Assembly (NCBI GenBank): GCA_002118135.1
Contig: BDIU01000243.1
Coordinates: forward strand, 56,402 to 120,401
Direction of reading: 5' to 3'
Length of the DNA stretch: 64,000 nt
Origin: Trebouxia sp. TZW2008
Taxonomy: Eukaryota; Chlorophyta; Trebouxiophyceae; Trebouxiales; Trebouxiaceae
Made by a program: the position numbers and the translations under genes. A model generated the notes under the pieces. That model was given only the letters and a program-made list of their open reading frames with translations. It made no database searches and had not been told where the DNA came from. Shown piece by piece: positions 24,115 through 34,668 of the stretch. Numbering within the stretch: position 1 is the first letter of the stretch; every line of letters begins with the position of its first letter.

Positions 24115-27100
24115 TCAATATGCAATGCATTTGTGTATGATGCTCAAGCTGCGTGTAAAGTTGGAAGCAGGCTGACCTGGAGGTGACTCAGGGGGAGCAG
24201 GATACTCTGCAGCAGCAAGTACACAACAGTCAGAAAAGAGTGGATTCCGCAACTCACAAAATTTATGCAGCAGCAAGTGGACATATGTCAGCCGATAACA
24301 CAATGTGACACAGCTAAGACATTCCAGCGGCAAGTGCACACATGTTAGCCAACGTCAAGTTTGGAAACAGACAATACATGCCACCAGCATTGCACACGTG
24401 GCAGCTAAAACAGTATCTCAGTACAGCTGCAAGATTAAATGCATCAGCCAACAACAATCTCAACCTAACAGCAAGTCCTGAGACAGCCAAAATATTGCAG
24501 CAGCAATGCAAGAGCACATATATCAGCACCTGGATTTGGCTATGGAGAAGTCACTGGAAACGCAGCACTCTGTGAAGTTGTGACACCTTTGAGCTAACAC
24601 CAAGTCCAGAGACAGCCAGAACAGTGCAGCAGCATTGCAAGTTGCTCATGTGTCAGGCAGTGCACCTGGACTTTGCAATGGAGTAGTCACTGATTCACTG
24701 ACGCAGCACTCTGTGAAATTGTGACACTTTTGAGCTAACAGGAAGCCAATGCGCCTGGATTTGCTGGGCTATTCACTAAAAACGCAGCACTGTGCAAAGT
24801 TATGACACTAGGTGTAGGGCCTGATGCTTGATGCCGTCTATATCTGATGATGCAGTCATGAGCCTTTAGCACAACAGCAAAACTGTCAGCAGGGCGCAAG
24901 CGAGCAAAATTGAACACACCTGGAACTGAACGTGGTTGCAAGGTGGCTGGCCCTCCATCCAGATCTGCATCAGCAAAACCATGTTGAGCACCTGATGTTG
25001 ATATGGCAACATATCGCATGTTCTAGCACAGGTGTTGTATGTGTCTGTGCAGCCCAAGGCCTGTCTCACCAAAATTCGACACTCACTGAGGATATGATCA
25101 GAAGCTTTGACACATCATACCAACTTGTACAGTCTATTGCTACCAAAGTAGAGACATTGCTTAGATAGAGCACTTACAAACATCATTTAGATTAGTCTTC
25201 ACCTAGATAGACATATTTTCAAAAGGCAGCTGCATGTTGCTGTTTTGTATGAAATCTGTAGGCTGGGTGTGGAAGCTTTGTTGCGCAGCATGGTTGCTGT
25301 TTTGCCAGCTTTGGAACATAGTCGGCACAGGGAAAGACTACCAGGAGACCAAGCAATGGGGCAAAGGCTTGGGAAGAGCTTTTACTGGCAACTTGTCTCA
25401 TGCTGATCAAGCATTAGCCATGTGATACAACAGCAAGCTGTCAGACATGATCGGCAACAATGGTCAAAAGTGAGCGTCGGGGGAGGAGGTCGATGGGGAA
25501 GGGGTTTGGGTACGACTTCTTACTGGCAATTTTCCTCATGCTGATCAAGCATTGGCCATGTGGAACAACAGCGAGCTGCCAAACTACGGCAGCAATGGCA
25601 ACAAGTGAGAACTGAGGAAGGGGTCCAGTGGGGAGGGGGAGTGGGTGAGACTCCTTACTGGGAACGTCCCTGATGCTGATGAGGTAGGTGGCCATGCAAC
25701 AAGGAAGCCAAATTCCAAACATAGCCAGCAAGAGGAAAGAGAAGTGAGAGTCCAGGGGGTGATAAAGGGGGAAGGCAGGGAGTTGGAAGGGGGGCTTGGA
25801 GGGGGAACAAGGTAAGGGGGCTGGTGATTAAGACACCTCATACTGGAAGCAACTCTCATGCTGATCAAGCAATGGCCATGTCACAAGAAAGCGAGGCTTC
25901 AAACACAGTCGGCAACAGGCAAAGGGAATGATAAACGACAGTACGGTAGAGGTGTGGGGACAATCTGAGTGGAAGGGTGAGGGTGCGGGGGGGGAGGGGG
26001 GGCGGTGTGGGGAAGGGGGGAAGGGGCCAGTACTGAGAGTTCGTACTGGCAACTCTCTCATGCTGATCATGCGGTGACCAAAGAAGTGTCCGTTTGCGTC
26101 GCTGGTCCACATGACCACAAAGACATCATGAATAGTGGCAAAGGCAATCGGGTGAGAAGTCAGAGCAAGGGGAACAGGGACAAGGGGAAAGGAAGCGTCA
26201 AGGGCTGAGAGGGTTCTTACTGGCAACTTCTCTCATGCTGATCAGGCGGTGACCAATGAAGTTTCCATTTGCGTCGCTGCTCCACATGACCACAAAGACA
26301 TCATGAACAGTGACAAAGGCAATCAGGTGAGAAGTCAGAACAAGGGGAACAGGGACAAGGGGAACAGGGACAAGGGGAAACGAAGCGTCAAGGGCTGAGA
26401 CGATTCTTACTGGCAACTTCTCTCATGCTGATCAGGCGGTGACCAATGAAGTTTCCGTTTGCGTCAGTGGCCCACATGACCACAAATACATCGCTGGTAG
26501 TGGCAAAGGCAATCAGGTGAGCCCTTCCTCCACCATACCCACCCTACGCAACACAAGTGATGCCAGTGCATGTTATCACATAAGCATGATGAAGCAAACG
26601 CACCTAGCAGCTTCTTGGGATCTCACTGGTATGCATACGAATGATGACGACCCTGAACAATGACATGCATGCAAGCAAGCTGTTGCAAATACTTGAAGGC
26701 GCATCAAACCTGCAGGCATCCTTGGTGGCAGAATTTATGCAGCTTTGGCATGCTGCAAATGATGTCGGCACCTTCTATTCGACACCAGAGCCAAAATGCG
26801 GACATCTGCAATGGCCTGATGCTAATGATGCAAAGTGAACCTCTTTCGGTTTTGGGTGCCAGACCATGACAACTATAGCACACTTCTTGCAGACTTCTGT
26901 TAGCTGCTGGCGCAGCAGCACTGCCTCCCTGACAGCTTTTGATGACCGCTTCATGTACACATGAAATCAGCAATGTGAGTAGCACATCTGCAGCAGTGAC
27001 AGTATACAGCGGACCCTTTTCAGATGATTGGCACTGCAATCAGCAACGCCAGCACACAGTAGATGAACATTTCCACATTATTGCCATCGTTTGCACCAAT

Positions 27101-30100
27101 GCCAGCAGACAGTAGCCTACCTGTTTCGAATCATCACCACAGTAACCAACGTAATCATGAGGGCTGGCAGCTCACCTGATTGACTTCGTTACCACCGTAA
27201 ACAATGTAATGACGGGGGTCAGTCTGCACAATGCCTTCAAAGCCACCAACTTGAAGCAGATTTTGGGCCAAGTCACCTCGGTCAGATTGGCCCGGCACAC
27301 TGCCGCTTGCACGTGGCTGAATGTGAGCAAAGTAGACTTGGCCATTTTCCACCAAAATGGCAATTGAGCAGCCTGCGCCAATGTCTTGTTGTGGGTGAAG
27401 AGTGTGAGACACAATGCATTGTGTGAGTCAAGCAGACTTTTCCGGTTTCCACCAAAATGGCAATTAAGCAACCTGCATCAGTTTGTGCTGTAATGACTGA
27501 GTGCACAATGGTGGCACACTGCCACTTGCATGCAGCTGGATGTGTGCAAACTAGACTCGGCCATTTTCCACCAAGATGGCGATAGAGCAACCTGCAGCAT
27601 GCCACTGGATATGACCAAAGTGAATTTGAGCATCATGATCAGTCAGAATGGCAATCGAGCAACTGGCAGCAGTGTTCTGCGACTACTGAATGCACAACAC
27701 TGGCACACTGCCACCTGCACGCGGCTGGATATGAGCAAAGTAGACTTGTCCAATTTCCACCAAAATGGCAATTGAGCAGCCTGCGCCAATGTCATGTTGT
27801 GGGTGAAGAGTGCGAGACACAATGCATTGTGTGAGCTAAGTAGACTTGTCCGTTTCCCACCAAAATGGAAATGAGCAACCTGCAGCAATTTGCACTACGC
27901 CTAGTAACAGCCAAGCAAGCACATCAACCAAAGCGACCACTTTTGTTCAAACATGCTTACTGCAAAATTGTGCGCCGCACAAGGGAGAAAAGTTTGCATA
28001 GGCATGAGACTTACACTTACATGCACACAGCAGTCCCCACAAGCAAATCTTGATCGGGAGACAAAATTGACGTGACAGCAGCTGTGTAGCAATGAATGTA
28101 GGCCAAAGACGCGAGGGATCCTGAACGGCAAAGGTGTAATATCCAGCTGTCACCTGAGAGTTGCTGCTTGCTTAAGCAAGAATTTTCATTTACCTGAAAG
28201 AAACTGTGTTGCAATGATAGTTGGCCGAAGGCGTGAGGGATCCTGAAGAGCAATGTTGTAGTACCCAGCTGTTGCCTGGGAGTTGCCGCTTGCCTGGGGA
28301 ATCTGGTAGCCATTGTAGCCGCCCAGATAGGGACCAGTGCTCTCACTCAATACTGGAATGATGACAGCTGGGCGCGTCACAAACTGGCCCATTTCTGCAA
28401 CACGCTTACCGGATGCTGTTGGGAACAGCCTTTGCGCCAAAACAATCAGAATGGAAAGGCATGAGGCACTATGCACAGCGTTTGCGCATCCAAAAAGACA
28501 ATGTTCAGATCTGATTCCAGTGCTCCCATTTAAGACTGGAATGATGACAGCTGGGCGCGTCACAGACTGGTGCATTCCTGCAACACAGTCACAGGACTCT
28601 GTTGGGGAGTTTTCTTGTATCAGAAGAACCAAGATACAGTCACATTTGTGTGTGCAAAGATATCGGCTTATGAGTGTGGTTTCGACCCCTTTGACGATGC
28701 AAGAAGAGATAGCATGCAATATCACAAAGCAGAATGTTTGAGCAACAGCCTGCCCAACAGAATCGAGATGGCCTCTGTGAAGTTGCAAGACTGTGTGCTT
28801 GTTTGAAGGTGAGATCTCACTCAGTCTCTCGGGTGTTAAGACACAATCTGCAATGACTGCTCGCTAGTTGTCACGACTTCACATTTTGTGAATAGGCACA
28901 GGCAAAAACGAAAGGCGAAAGGCGAAAGGCGAAAGGCGAAAGGCGAAAGGCGAAAGGCGCAGGCGAAAGGCGAAGGGGAAGGCAAAGGCCACAACGAAGG
29001 TAAAGGAAAGTCAGGGGCAAAGGCAAAGGCAAAGGCAACGTCAACGGCAACGGCAACGGCAAAGGCAAAGGCAAAGGCAAAAGCGAAAGGCAAAAGCGAA
29101 AGGCAAAAGCGAAAGGCGAAAGCCGAAAGGCGAAAGGCGAAGGCGAAGGCGAAGGCAATGCAAAGGCAAAGGTAGCACCTGGGATTGGTGGTTGGATACC
29201 AAGGTACATGTTGATTTGTTGACCTTGAGTCTGAAAGACCACATTGTTGGTGCCTCCATTGACTACAGACCCGATTGAGTTCTACACAGCAAAACACACG
29301 AACATCAAACAGACATACATCAAAAACTACAACTCTTGGTACACCTTTGACTACAGACTGAGTTTGCCTCTGTACTGTGTTGGTGCCCCCATTGACCACA
29401 GACCCAGTTTTATTCTGCACAACACAGATCACACCATCACCACTGACTACTCCTGTTTACTGCAGACCGTAGATAGCGTCAATCTGCAGACTAGCAAATG
29501 AAGTGTCAGGAAGGCAGGTCAAGCAGCAGGGTCACACGTTGGGCTTTGGACAGAATTGTTTGAAGGCTGTTATGTACTTCCATGCACACCTAGCTGGGTC
29601 ATGGATTCTCACAAGCAAGCATGCAAACGATGATGATGCTGACAATCATCAGCAGCATCAGGCAGGTGCCACACGGCACTCTTACCTGGTACTGTCCAGT
29701 GTTCATCAGCCAGTGGATCAAAGCAAAGATGGCTTGCAGTCCTTGGTACGTGATGGCCAGGATTGCCAGAGCTTCACCAGCATCGTTGGGGTAGTAAGGG
29801 TAGTTGTTCTTCCCACCGCCCTGCAGGTGAAGGTGAAGGTGAAGGTGAAGGTGAAGGTGAAGGTGAGGATGAGGATGCAGTGCTTCATATTTCAGCCAGC
29901 CAATAAGGCTGATAGCATGTGCCTCACCTGAAGTAGCTTTCTTTGGCCTGCTATGCTCTCCAGACTGCTTTCATCTGCAAAGTTTCTGCGGTCAGGGATT
30001 TCACTTAGAAGCTTTCTGCTGCCTGCATTGCTCTGCAAGCTGCTGGCAGTGGCCTGATCGCTGCTCCAAATTACGGAGTCACTGCTGTCAGCAGAGTCAC

Positions 30101-33100
30101 TGAGGAGACGCCTGCCTGGCGTCAAGTCAGTGCCTGGACATGTCTGCATGCACAACAACACATAATCGAAGCATGCAATCTGGAGCTTGCAGCAAACTGC
30201 AGGAAACTTGTGGTTTGGTTTATTACAGCACATGCTGGTGTTGTCAGCATGTCTTCACTGGCACTTAAGTGATGCTATCTGCATTGGTATGTTCAAAACA
30301 GCTACAAAGATTTGCAGGTCTGAGACATCAAGTCTGAATTTTGAAACAGCTGTTATCTGATTTGTGACAGGTACATGTGTTTTGAACAAGCTGCAAAGCG
30401 CATTGAGTCAGCAACTTACAAGGAATGCCATTCACAGTGCTTGGAAGTGGTGCGCAGCACAGCTTTGCGTACAGCATAGCAAACAGCATAGCATACAGCT
30501 TAGCACAGCACAGCATGGCACAGCATGGCACAGCACAAGCTTGTCATGCTTGCTTTGCATTTCTTGGCCTCATGCTGAGCGTTAATGTTTCTTTTGTGGA
30601 TAGCGCCTGTACATGTATCATAATTCATCCGAGAGGTGCAAGTCATAGCAATGCAGCCATAGCAGGGATTTGCATGTATGTAGTATACAGAAGCTCACCG
30701 AGTCCTCCACGTTGAAGTAGCCCCACATTCCTGAGATCAAGGTGACAACACAGCTGCACAGACACAATGCCAAGATGTCAGCACAGCACAGCCTGCTATA
30801 TAGGCTACTGTGTGTTGCTATCAAATCAGTGAAGGCTATGCGGTACTGCACACGATGACTCAATACACAACTAAATCGGCAAAACAATCATGATCAATGA
30901 TTCACACATGCCCTTGTGCAAGCTCTTTACATCATTGGAGCTGCTGATTTTGCTCCGACCATGTTCTCGCAGCGCAGCGCAGCGCAGCACAGCACAGCAC
31001 AGCACAGCACAGCACAGCACAGCACAGCACAGCACAGCACAGCACATGCCATGCCTAGAGTATGGGCATATCCAGCAGCAGAACGTTGCTGAGTTGGTTT
31101 GCACTCTTGATACAGACAAGGCCAAAAATGCAGTGTCTTGCAGCATGCAGGGACAAACTCTGCAACAGTTAATCACCATACGTAACACTCAATACCCAAT
31201 GCGTAACACGCAATATATGGTACTTCAGCGTATGGATCACTGTAATGCAGTGCAAAGTGTGAAAGCATGCAATAAGTTGGTGGCAATATGTAATACCCGA
31301 TACGCAAGCGTTCCTGAATAACGATCACTGAACTGGAGAGTATGATGATTTACTGTTCTGCAACACCTCTCCAGGCAAGCAGACAAATGCTGTAGTGCCA
31401 CAACTGATGTACAAGCCTCAGCAGGAGTCATGCTTCACGGCAGGAGCCAAAAGCGAACGCTAGTCCTGCTACAGCAGGGCTTAGTGCTGCTTTTTGGCAG
31501 GACTATTCCATACCTATGCCTCTTTGAATTGGGCAAATCTATTTTCTTAGTCTCATAAGGATTTTCAGGGGTGTCACTGGCGGCGGCTGTGCTGACAAGG
31601 AAACACTCCAACAGCGTGACTCACACGCGACATTCTGAGATAATAAATTGTGTGTTACAACTGACCTGCTTGGTGATTGGAAGTAGTCCTGGCCATTGAC
31701 AACTGCAAATCTGTTCTCGCAACAAAAGATCCACCAGTCGTTTGTGCTCCAGCCACTGGGCACACTTGGGATCTGTTGTCTGTAGCAGACAACAAGTGAG
31801 TTTTGCCATATTGCCTGCAGGTGCGCAAACAGGCTTATTTTGACATGCAAAATGAGCTCAGTTGAACGCAAGTCCAACTTGCAAGTAGCCAAGGCTAGGC
31901 AAGGTTCTTGCTGCATCACAGGATTTGGGGAAAATTATTTGACACCCATGAGAGGTGTGCAAGATCATACGTGGCACTTGCTGCTTCGTTTTGTTGAAAT
32001 TGGAAAAGCTGTCAGACAAAGTACAAGGTTTAGGGTTCAGGATATGATGCATGCATATGGGTTGTGCGTACGGTTGCATTTAGGTTGCTCGCCTTGTCTC
32101 TTGCTGTTAGCGGATCAAAAGTGATCAATGACTCATGCTTCTGATGAAACAGATCAGTTGTGATCTGCGCCGACCCTATGCAGACAGGATATATGCATTG
32201 CTGCAAGACCAGCAATGATCAGGACATATGCATGCTGCTATACACAGAAGCACTTACGCATGCTTGTTCATGCTCGCGATGTATGCATGCTGCAAAACAA
32301 GCAAACACTTACAGGTGAGCGCCATATGAGTGAAAGCCAGATGAGCAGCCAAAATCTTGAAAGGTGTCAGCACCGATTCCTGCTCCGTTTCCACCATCCC
32401 AGTAACATCCACAAGATGTGTCAGGTACCTCAAACTGCAGCACAGCAAGAGTCCGCTGATGCAAAACACGCACAGTGTTGGGGCGCCTTTGCTGATATGC
32501 TGGAAAGCATAGAAGTGCACCAGGAACCTGACATGCAGCTTGACAAGCAGGCAGCACGAACAAGCTCATATGAGCACAGATATATATATATATGGACTTT
32601 TCGGCAGCGAGGGGGCCGTTGTGCGCAGGGAAAACCGTAGACGCACGTAGCCATAAATGCCCAGATAGCCTGTGATACATTCAAGTGGCTTCTGCAGATT
32701 GTAGCCGTTGATGGTGGCCGGCGTCCCTACGTCGCCTGTACAAACCAAATTCAGGTCTCAGTGAAATGACGCGCAAGCAGCTCGCAAAGCTCGGCTCGAA
32801 AGGGCTTGTACATGCATGCAGTTCAAAACATGGCTCAAACAGATTCGTCGACTGCTTACCGGGGCAGTACTCCTCCCATCTTTGACCGGTAGGGATGCCG
32901 TTGAGCTTTGCATAGTAGTAGCGGTACTCGCACCTTCAGGTTGTTCGCAATCCAGATCAGAAAAGGAGTTGCAAGTAACCTGTGCACAAACTTACACATC
33001 ATCTTACCGCGAACAAGCGTCTTTGGTGAACGACCCCCAACTCAGGCTAATTGGGGTAACTTGTGCAGCGGCAAGCGCAATACAGCCGAGGGCGCAGCCA

Positions 33101-33228
33101 ATGCTCAGCCACCGCATTGTCATCGTCTGGAACACCACCGCCGCTGCTGTCCACTGTTGCAGCGAATGCTGTAGCGCGCCGAATGCGCCGAGGACCGAGT
33201 CGCGACGACGCCTTGCAGCACAAACCAT
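24115..33228 (-). CDS. Predicted secreted or membrane-anchored protein of unknown function
   Basis: Fourteen exons with matching phases: 33228-33008, 32933-32860, 32735-32647, 32434-32313, 31779-31666, 30753-30699, 30143-29928, 29820-29686, 29281-29179, 28394-28194, 27372-27176, 26543-26411, 24991-24920, 24206-24115. A start at 33123 gives a clear signal peptide (MTMRWLSIGCALGCIALAAA) and about 572 residues. The N-terminal half is Cys- and aromatic-rich (SCGCYWDGGNGAGIG, NDWWIFCCENRFAVVNGQ), typical of an extracellular fold with disulfides. A Ser-rich linker follows, then a moderately hydrophobic stretch (EALAILAITYQGLQAIFALI). The C-terminal half alternates beta-like segments with Gly- and Asn-rich turns (SIAILVENGQVYFAHIQP, SDVFVVMWATDANGNFIGHR) and suggests a second domain. 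I do not recognise the family. Where the gene ends is the weakest part. Confidence 0.7.
25385..26336. repeat. Array of exon 12 echoes in the secreted-protein gene, G-rich on plus strand
   Basis: Downstream of exon 26543-26411 in the direction of transcription, five or six copies of the exon end follow. Two are nearly full (26215-26336 and 26036-26145, both keeping VFVVMW and HRMISMRE or HRLISMRE); the rest are shortened to the HAD-box-like TCATGCTGATCAAGC word. Runs of G on the plus strand at 25750-26035 could form quadruplexes. Confidence 0.8.
27425..27885. repeat. Five echoes of exon 11 start (secreted-protein gene)
   Basis: The acceptor-side part of exon 27372-27176 (CACCAAAATGGCAATTGAGC on the plus strand) recurs at about 27440, 27560, 27640, 27755 and 27860, along with copies of the flanking intron (CACAATGCATTGTGTGAG). 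Confidence 0.8.
28090..28590. repeat. Echoes at both ends of exon 10 (secreted-protein gene)
   Basis: A copy of the exon end (CAGCTGG, GGATCCC) lies at 28090-28150, and a copy of the start (encoding TRPAVIIPVLNGSTG) at 28500-28590, flanking exon 28394-28194. Confidence 0.75.
28893..29172. repeat. Hexanucleotide satellite (GCGAAA/GGCAAA) at an intron start
   Basis: About 280 bp of AAAGGC-type hexamers, interrupted near 28985-29020, begin just past the donor of exon 29281-29179. In the transcript they form a pyrimidine-rich CCTTTG run. Confidence 0.9.
29827..29871. repeat. GGTGAA satellite adjoining an acceptor
   Basis: Seven hexamers directly precede exon 29820-29686 in the transcript, reading TTCACC repeats that end in the acceptor CTGCAG. 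The repeat therefore also serves as the polypyrimidine tract. Confidence 0.85.
30966..31045. repeat. CAGCA pentanucleotide tract
   Basis: About fifteen tandem GCACA-type pentamers lie in the intron between exons 31779-31666 and 30753-30699. A shorter related tract lies at 30500-30538. Confidence 0.85.
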
Positions 33229-33825
33229 CTGAAGATTAAATCCTGTTCAAATCAGCTGGTGAGTAATATGACGTGATGCCTGCCAGTCAGACTGAGCTTG
33301 TCACATGGGGCGCTACTGCTCTCAAATCATCAAACATACATCAGTCCAAATCATCAGCGTCCTTTGAAATCAAGGGGCATCATCACGAGCGGACTGCTGC
33401 AAAAGGCATCTTTGGCAGCGGTCATAACAGATGATCGCCTGTGCCAATCGGAGCAAGCTTCCCATTGCAGAGCTGCTCAAGCGACTTCTGTTGTAGTCTT
33501 TGAGCTTCACAGCTCGGCTTTCAATCGCTGAATGCCAGGCCTGCAAGCAGCTGCCATCATGTCACGACAGGACTTGCCGCCAATCTGTCAGCACAGCAAA
33601 TGCAGCAGACGGGTCAAGCATGCGAGGTTCTGCTGCAGAGCTTGATTGTTCAGTATCCTGATGCCTGAGCACGTGCTGCTTTGAAAGTTCATGTGTGAGC
33701 TCTTTGCTGAAGCAGGCCTGTCAATAGGGTTAGGAATGCTATGCTGCACAAACGTTAATGCAGGTAAATTAAATGCTGTTAGCTTGTTCTGCATAGCGAT
33801 TCTGGCACGACGCATGCGTTAAGCA

Positions 33826-33957
33826 TGCCAAAGTCAACTCCTATTGCCACCACACAGCCAACTGAGATTATGCCAATTACAAAAGGCTTCTTGGCCACAA
33901 AGCGCCAAATTCTGGTCTTCCGGTTTTTCCAAGCACCAGTCACTGAGTGTCTAGCAC
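33826..33957 (-). CDS. Exon-like frame with one membrane segment, gene unresolved
   Basis: Minus-strand frame after a possible acceptor (TGCTAG) reads TGAWKNRKTRIWRFVAKKP followed by a hydrophobic segment FVIGIISVGCVVAIGVDFG. Basic residues before a single membrane span would fit a small organelle membrane protein. No ATG is present in frame, so an upstream exon is needed and was not found. The 3' part runs into the direct repeat, as expected for an exon echo. Confidence 0.3.
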
Positions 33958-33967
33958 GCAGCACAAG

Positions 33968-34054
33968 ATGGCAGACAAAGGTAGCGCTGAGACACCTGCA
34001 AGAATTTCGTACCCCGCAGCAGCGCAGTCGGAAAGGTCGACCAAGGTCTATCAG
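33968..34054 (+). CDS. Possible first coding exon of a small gene
   Basis: ATG in a strong start context (AAGATGG) followed by 29 codons, MADKGSAETPARISYPAAAQ onwards, ending at a good donor (CAG|GTAGGA). No downstream exon was identified and no family is recognised. Confidence 0.25.
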
Positions 34055-34668
34055 GTAGGAATCGTCACTTCAAGCCAAAGCGGAGCTGCAGGTGTGGACA
34101 CTCTGTGTCTACAGTACTGTACGTGCACGTGCACGTGCAAGAGTACTGTACGTCAGCCAGCTACGCGCGACGATCTCGGCAATCTGCTGAGTCTTTAATT
34201 TGACCAAAACCTGCCAATTGTGCAAACCCCATCATGACCTAAAAGACAGCCTGACAAATAGCTTGACCTCCAACCCAATTCATGGACGGGTCAAGCATGC
34301 GAGGTTCTGCAGCAGAGCTTGATTCTTCAGTATTCTGATACGTGAGCACGTGTTGCTTTGAAGTTTCATGTGCGAGCACTTTGCTGATGTAGGCTTGTCA
34401 ATGCTTAATATGCTGCACGAACGTTACTGCAGGCTCTCCGCTTGCAATTGTTTGTCGAAGCGATTCTGGCGCAACACATGCGTCAAGTGTGTCACACAAG
34501 CTTGTTGACAAGCCTCAGACATCATCAAATTAAACAAATTTTGTTGACAGACCTAATCTAGGGATGAAGTCTCAAGAATTCAGGCGCTTTGATTCATCAT
34601 GGTATCACAAACACCAGCAAGCAAGACGCATTTGACAAGGACGTTGCTTGACATTGAACACAGATACA

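Larger units (their letters stand above)
33229..34668. other. Intergenic region with a 0.2-kb direct repeat pair and two small exon candidates
   Basis: The region lies between the start of the secreted-protein gene and the stop of the glycosyltransferase gene. Positions 33608-33826 and 34285-34493 are diverged direct copies of each other. Between them lie a minus-strand exon-like frame (33826-33957) and a plus-strand ATG with good start context (33968). At 34111-34152 there is a short palindromic run of alternating ACGTGC units flanked by AGTACTGTACG words. The remaining sequence shows no gene. Confidence 0.45.

Noticed and set aside
24932..25168. 78-codon plus-strand frame ending in QSIATKVETLLR
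   Set aside because: It overlaps a supported minus-strand exon (24991-24920), lacks a start context and family match, and has atypical codon use.
28186..28788. 200-residue continuous minus frame as a single exon
   Set aside because: Only 28394-28194 has splice support and phase continuity; the rest is the exon echo and intron read through.
28836..29432. Open frames rich in Lys/Ala/Glu or Pro/Phe/Leu
   Set aside because: They arise from the hexanucleotide satellite in an intron; only 29179-29281 is a supported exon there.
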